A stretch of DNA of 64,000 nucleotides from Pirellula sp. (GTDB taxonomy: Bacteria > Planctomycetota > Planctomycetia > Pirellulales > Lacipirellulaceae): the NCBI GenBank assembly GCA_013822725.1, contig PNKX01000010.1, forward strand, positions 1-64,000, in the 5' to 3' direction. The notes beneath the pieces are model-generated. The model ran no database searches and was not told the origin of the DNA. It saw only the letters and a program-made list of their open reading frames with translations. A program made the translations under genes and the position numbers. Shown here one piece after another: positions 61,558 through 64,000 of the stretch (positions within the stretch are counted from its first letter, which is position 1; the number at the start of each line of letters is the position of its first letter).

Positions 61558-63003
61558 ATGGGCAATTCTCAGCGTTGGTGGACGATCGGCGGCGGACTGC
61601 TAGGCGTCACGCTGTTGACCGTCGCCGCCTACAACTATTGTCGCTGCTACTGCGGGGCGCCGGTACGCCTCAGCCTGAGCGGCGGCAACGTCTGCCCGTT
61701 GCGCACAGAGATGGCAGGTCGGATTGCCGCGAGCATCAGCGGCAACGTCGAGGTGACCGTTTGCAGCGGCACAAATTCGGAGCAGATTTGCGCGGCTGTT
61801 AACGACGGCGAGCTGGACATGGGTTTGATCCTCGGCGGCTTGCCGACCGCTGCTTACGGCAATGTCCGTCAAGTGGCGGCGCTCGGCGTTGAACCTCTAC
61901 ATCTTTTAGTGCGCCGCGAACTCCTGGAAGCAAACCCGGCGCCTTCGCTGGAGATCCTGCGTGGGCTGCGGGTCTCGATTGGCGAACCTGGCGCGAACGG
62001 TACGCGACTCGCAGAAGATTTGCTTCAACTCGCGGGGTTAATGAGCGATTCATCCGACCCATCCTCCAAATTCATTGCCGAGCATCTCGCCGAGTACGAT
62101 CTGTTGGAGCAAGTTGTTGCCTGGCGCGATGCGCCCGCCTCGGAAAAGGACGCGCTCCTAAAGCGCCTTCCCGATGCGGCGTTCGTCGTCGACTCGATGC
62201 CGTCGGAGGTCGTCGATCAACTGATTCGCGACGGCGACTATGGACTGATGCCATTGCCATTCGCCACGGCGCTCCATATCGATAGCCGCCGGAATCACTC
62301 CGGCGAACGAGTCCACTTGCGAAACGATCGCGTCGAAGCCGTCACCATCCCGGCGTTTGCCTACGGCATCGAGCCTGCTGCACCGGCGCAAAACTGCGAA
62401 ACCATTGGCCTGCGGCTGCTGCTGGTCGCCAATAAGAACGCTTCCAGCGACGCGCTATTCGACGCCCTGCGCGCGATGAGCGACGCGGTCGCCGCGCATA
62501 CGCAAGTCACCCTTGATGCAACGAATGCGAACCCCGAGTTTCCAGTTCATCCCGGTTCGGAAGCATTCCTCAGGGCCCGCCGGCCCATCAATCTGGATGA
62601 GATTCTCGGCCCGACGACCGACGCGCTGAGCGTCGTCGGCGCATCGATCGCCGGTTGCCTGGCGATGTGGAGTTTCGTTCGCGGGCTGCGGGCCGTACAA
62701 CCCGATGTCCACTTGCGGCAGATCGATCGGATCGAGCGCTTGCTGCAAGGGAACGAACTCGATGAATCGGCGCCGACTCTTCCGCGGGAATTCCTCGAAT
62801 ACCTCGAGTCGCGACTCTCTCAGATCAAGCAAGCGGCGATCGAAGACTATGCGAACGGCAGACTCGACGGCGACGAGGCGCTGGTGGGGATTCTCACCCT
62901 CGTTGCCGACACCCGTCATTTGCTCGCCCAGCGGCGGAAACTGATGGCAGGAGAGAACCCCGCGGCGACTCAGGCTCCGCAGTGGAATCTTGCGGCGGCG
63001 TAG
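61558..63003 (+). CDS. membrane-anchored TAXI-like solute-binding protein with C-terminal extension
   Basis: From ATG 61558 this gives 481 residues. A first membrane segment (WWTIGGGLLGVTLLTVAAYN) precedes a periplasmic binding domain. Motifs GGNVCPLRTEMAGRIAASIS, VNDGELDMGLILGG, and LRGLRVSIGEPGANGTRLAE fit the TAXI-type TRAP binding-protein family. A second helix at about residue 365 (VVGASIAGCLAMWSFVRGL) leads to a cytoplasmic, helical C-terminal part (RQIDRIERLLQGNELDESAP). No TRAP permease is adjacent. The architecture resembles a sensor rather than a transport protein. Confidence 0.65.
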   Translation: MGNSQRWWTIGGGLLGVTLLTVAAYNYCRCYCGAPVRLSLSGGNVCPLRTEMAGRIAASISGNVEVTVCSGTNSEQICAAVNDGELDMGLILGGLPTAAYGNVRQVAALGVEPLHLLVRRELLEANPAPSLEILRGLRVSIGEPGANGTRLAEDLLQLAGLMSDSSDPSSKFIAEHLAEYDLLEQVVAWRDAPASEKDALLKRLPDAAFVVDSMPSEVVDQLIRDGDYGLMPLPFATALHIDSRRNHSGERVHLRNDRVEAVTIPAFAYGIEPAAPAQNCETIGLRLLLVANKNASSDALFDALRAMSDAVAAHTQVTLDATNANPEFPVHPGSEAFLRARRPINLDEILGPTTDALSVVGASIAGCLAMWSFVRGLRAVQPDVHLRQIDRIERLLQGNELDESAPTLPREFLEYLESRLSQIKQAAIEDYANGRLDGDEALVGILTLVADTRHLLAQRRKLMAGENPAATQAPQWNLAAA

Positions 63004-63182
63004 CGTCCGATGACTTGGCCCGCTTTCGTCGACATCGGCGCCGGCGCCGCTAGCTGGCAAAGGCGCCGGAATCGTTAAACTCCGCCAGGGTGCGGCGACG
63101 AACTAACGGATGAGATCGCGCTGCGAGCGATCCTATCACGCGCCTCGTCGGACCAAATCTCATCGTGCTCCTCTCCAATGCC

Positions 63183-64000
63183 ATGTCGCGCCGCTTGGCG
63201 AACGTGACTCGGCGCCGGTCATTGCTCACGCTCGTCGCGTTGGGCATGGCTTGCTGCTGGTCGGCGGAAGCTGCGCGCGGAGAAGCAACGCTGCTCGAAT
63301 TCATCGACGGCGCCGATGAACCTGCTGCCAGCGAACAAGACGTCGCTGCGCTCGAGGCTCCTTCGCCACTCGAAGGCGATCAGTCGCTTCAGCGGCCGAT
63401 GATTGATTCAGCAGGACTGGGGCCTGAGAACTACGTCCCCAGCTACGAGGCGCCCTATGGCGTTGGCACAACGGATCAGCCCGACCAGATGTCAGGCAAC
63501 ATGCCAATCAGTTGGATCTCTGGTCCCTACCTCCGCTACGGCGTCGATTTCGTCGTCGGCGAAGGCGTTCTCGAGGGGGGACAAAAACTGGGCTGGGGGA
63601 TCAACGGAGGCTTTCGGCAGGCGCTTGCTCCCGGACTTGCGCCGGGGCGGATGTTCTTCGATTTCGGAGGCGGTTACCTCTCCGCCGTTGGGAATACGCA
63701 TCGTCTCGTTCCTGGCCGCGAGACTAACGCCGCTGGCGTGGTCAATCCAATTCCTGTCGCTGACGCCTTCTCCGTCAACCTGACCGAGGTCAAGCGCGCG
63801 AGCATCCAGACCGCGCTCGGGTGGTATTGGGGCGACGTCGTCGATCGCCGCGGCGAAGATCCGCAGCTGCGATTCGCGACGCGGTTCGGCGGCCGCTTCG
63901 GTTCTGTGCGAGGGCGATTTCTCGAAGAACGGCTGGAAGATCCGCCAATTGGCGGGACGCTCAAATCGACCTACCTCAATACCGACACCTTCGGCGGCCT
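63183..64000 (+). CDS. outer-membrane beta-barrel-type exported protein, truncated by window end
   Basis: The ATG at 63183 opens a frame of 272 residues with no stop before the window ends, so the 3' part is missing. A signal peptide is visible (RRSLLTLVALGMACCWSAEA). Alternating strands such as WISGPYLRYGVDFVVGEGVL, GWGINGGFRQAL and MFFDFGGGYLSAVG resemble the BBP7-like barrel, as does the gene at 55207-56526. An in-frame GTG 18 bases upstream (63165) is an alternative start. Confidence 0.72.
   Translation, partial: MSRRLANVTRRRSLLTLVALGMACCWSAEAARGEATLLEFIDGADEPAASEQDVAALEAPSPLEGDQSLQRPMIDSAGLGPENYVPSYEAPYGVGTTDQPDQMSGNMPISWISGPYLRYGVDFVVGEGVLEGGQKLGWGINGGFRQALAPGLAPGRMFFDFGGGYLSAVGNTHRLVPGRETNAAGVVNPIPVADAFSVNLTEVKRASIQTALGWYWGDVVDRRGEDPQLRFATRFGGRFGSVRGRFLEERLEDPPIGGTLKSTYLNTDTFGG

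Overview
The window looks like an ordinary chromosomal stretch of a planctomycete, probably of the order Pirellulales. Several features point there: a GC-rich genome with little operon structure; a long SecA with a SEC-C tail; an N-terminal LEPR-XLL-like motif on a giant secreted protein; BBP7-like outer-membrane barrels; Uma2 and DUF104-type genes; atypical Ser/Thr kinases; and many intergenic palindromes. This assignment rests on gene-family resemblance. No rRNA or tRNA is present to confirm it.

Layout. 0-5 kb: a small SHOCT-like membrane protein, clpX with its terminator, a Uma2-family gene and a PLP aminotransferase. 5-11.5 kb: a DMT transporter, then a cluster of exported planctomycete proteins (a DUF11 lipoprotein, two paralogous exported proteins, and an exported protein that may be LolA-like). 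11.5-31 kb: mostly housekeeping genes on both strands (pdxA, a YheT-like hydrolase, a ZIP transporter, dtd, cvpA, accA, an unusual kinase, truA, asd, ispH, prolyl oligopeptidase), separated by palindromic repeats. 31-41 kb: a three-gene ABC-2 exporter, a rhomboid-like protein lacking the catalytic motif, kdtA and secA. 41-50 kb: a secreted clan-A glycoside hydrolase and a tripartite efflux locus (NodT/TolC-like lipoprotein, MarR regulator, MacA, MacB) with a palindrome over the marR start that may be an operator. 50-57 kb: a 1761-residue multidomain secreted protein (ELWK repeats, cyclophilin, SdrD-like and cadherin-like domains), convergent with a BBP7-like barrel. 57-64 kb: an AraC regulator divergent from a probable operon (DinB-like, two xylose-isomerase-like TIM barrels, alpha/beta hydrolase), then a membrane-anchored TAXI-like binding protein and a second outer-membrane-type gene cut by the window end.

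The most notable non-gene content is a dense set of palindromic elements, about ten sequence families and more than fifteen copies. Many lie exactly between gene ends, several supply or abut a stop codon, and one with perfect 26-bp arms sits in frame inside truA. No CRISPR array, prophage, transposase, rRNA or tRNA was seen.
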